DNA of 64,000 bases, taken from positions 1,860,001-1,924,000 of the forward strand of contig NZ_PEFE01000001.1 in NCBI RefSeq assembly GCF_002754315.1, given 5' to 3'. The position numbers were made by a program, and so were the translations under genes. This stretch comes from Flavobacterium sp. 11 (lineage in GTDB: Bacteria; Bacteroidota; Bacteroidia; Flavobacteriales; Flavobacteriaceae). This document shows positions 63,647 to 64,000 of this stretch, one piece after another; the stretch's first letter is position 1; each line of letters begins with the position of its first letter. Under the pieces are notes generated by a model, which was not told the origin of the DNA, ran no database searches, and saw nothing but the letters and a program-made list of their open reading frames with translations.

Positions 63647-64000
63647 TTTATAACTAATTGATTAATAGTGTTTTGAATAAAAAATAATTTGTTTTAAAAC
63701 ATACTATTTTTCTGAATCAATAGGTTTTTTATCGAATATATTTGCTCTTTATCAGATTTGCTTTTCGCTTTTTAATAGGGCTTTAATGCATTGATTAACT
63801 TTGATATAGCAAAAAAATAATTCATTTTTTCGAGCTGTTTTCCAAAATAGTTTACTGGTAAAAAAGGATTTTTAGGATTGTTCCCCGCAATAAAATATCC
63901 TTTTGATGAAGGAGTTCTTCAATTTTTTTGAAGGTGTTTTTTTATTCAGAAAGTTGTATCGCTTAGATAGAAAGCTTTCTATTTTTTCTTTTTTTGAACT
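63647..64000 (+). other. Right-edge leader region
   Basis: 354 bases with no gene. It includes the second leader element (63877-63937) and a closing TAGATAGAAAGCTTTCTATT inverted repeat (63965-63984). By analogy with 56154-57040 a gene probably starts past the edge. Confidence 0.5.
63877..63937 (+). promoter_or_regulatory. Conserved leader element, copy B
   Basis: ATTGTTCCCCGCAATAAAAT, spacer with TTTTGATGAAGGA, then a CTTCAA-tttttt-TTGAAG hairpin, G-G-T-G and a T-run. It aligns with copy A over about 60 bases. In copy B the hairpin plus T-run could itself act as an attenuator. Confidence 0.6.

Overview
The window looks like chromosomal DNA of a Flavobacterium-type bacterium (Bacteroidota, Flavobacteriaceae). 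The base composition is AT-rich. Start sites lack Shine-Dalgarno sequences, and several promoters fit the flavobacterial form TTG-N19/20-TAnnTTTG. SecD and SecF are fused, and two secreted proteins end in type IX secretion sorting domains of two different classes. No rRNA, tRNA or CRISPR array was seen.

Layout. 1-16.1 kb is mostly conserved housekeeping: the 3' part of secDF, a secreted beta-barrel and a T9SS-exported Ig-repeat protein on +, then folE / four-helix-bundle gene / cysS / yidD / lgt on -, an aminotransferase, an exported aspartyl-protease/PDZ protein, a DUF1573 protein and valS. 16.3-18.8 kb has a small RMF-like orphan and an S9 peptidase lipoprotein. 18.9-31.5 kb is an iron-uptake and redox block: two TonB-dependent receptors, each followed by a PepSY membrane protein, flank an ankyrin / DUF2271 / PepSY-flavoreductase / ApbE operon. 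The receptors share almost identical promoters with an operator-like palindrome. DUF2271 carries a candidate flavinylation site, so the block may move electrons from cytoplasmic NAD(P)H to a periplasmic FMN protein that reduces imported ferric chelates.

32.2-33.5 kb is an IS110-family element with a structured 5' non-coding region that fits a bridge RNA. 33.5-43 kb is accessory: topB, small DUF proteins, a GH43 enzyme, a YdeI-like protein fused to a CDGSH motif with a coupled 51-residue ORF, a Tat-exported HisC-like enzyme, many dispersed repeats, and a two-gene island. In that island a cytosolic 302-residue protein overlaps (ATGA) a 164-residue four-helix membrane protein. The layout resembles phage lambda RexA/RexB, which makes it the best candidate here for an undescribed anti-phage system.

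43.2-56.1 kb returns to core genes (prfA, pyrF, a BtuF-like protein, purU, icmF, hydrolases, DUF4197) with a candidate small RNA. 57.0-63.6 kb is one 2171-residue T9SS-exported protein with sixteen 83-residue tandem repeats. A leader-like element with a covarying hairpin lies upstream of it and recurs at the right edge, suggesting that a related gene begins just outside the window.
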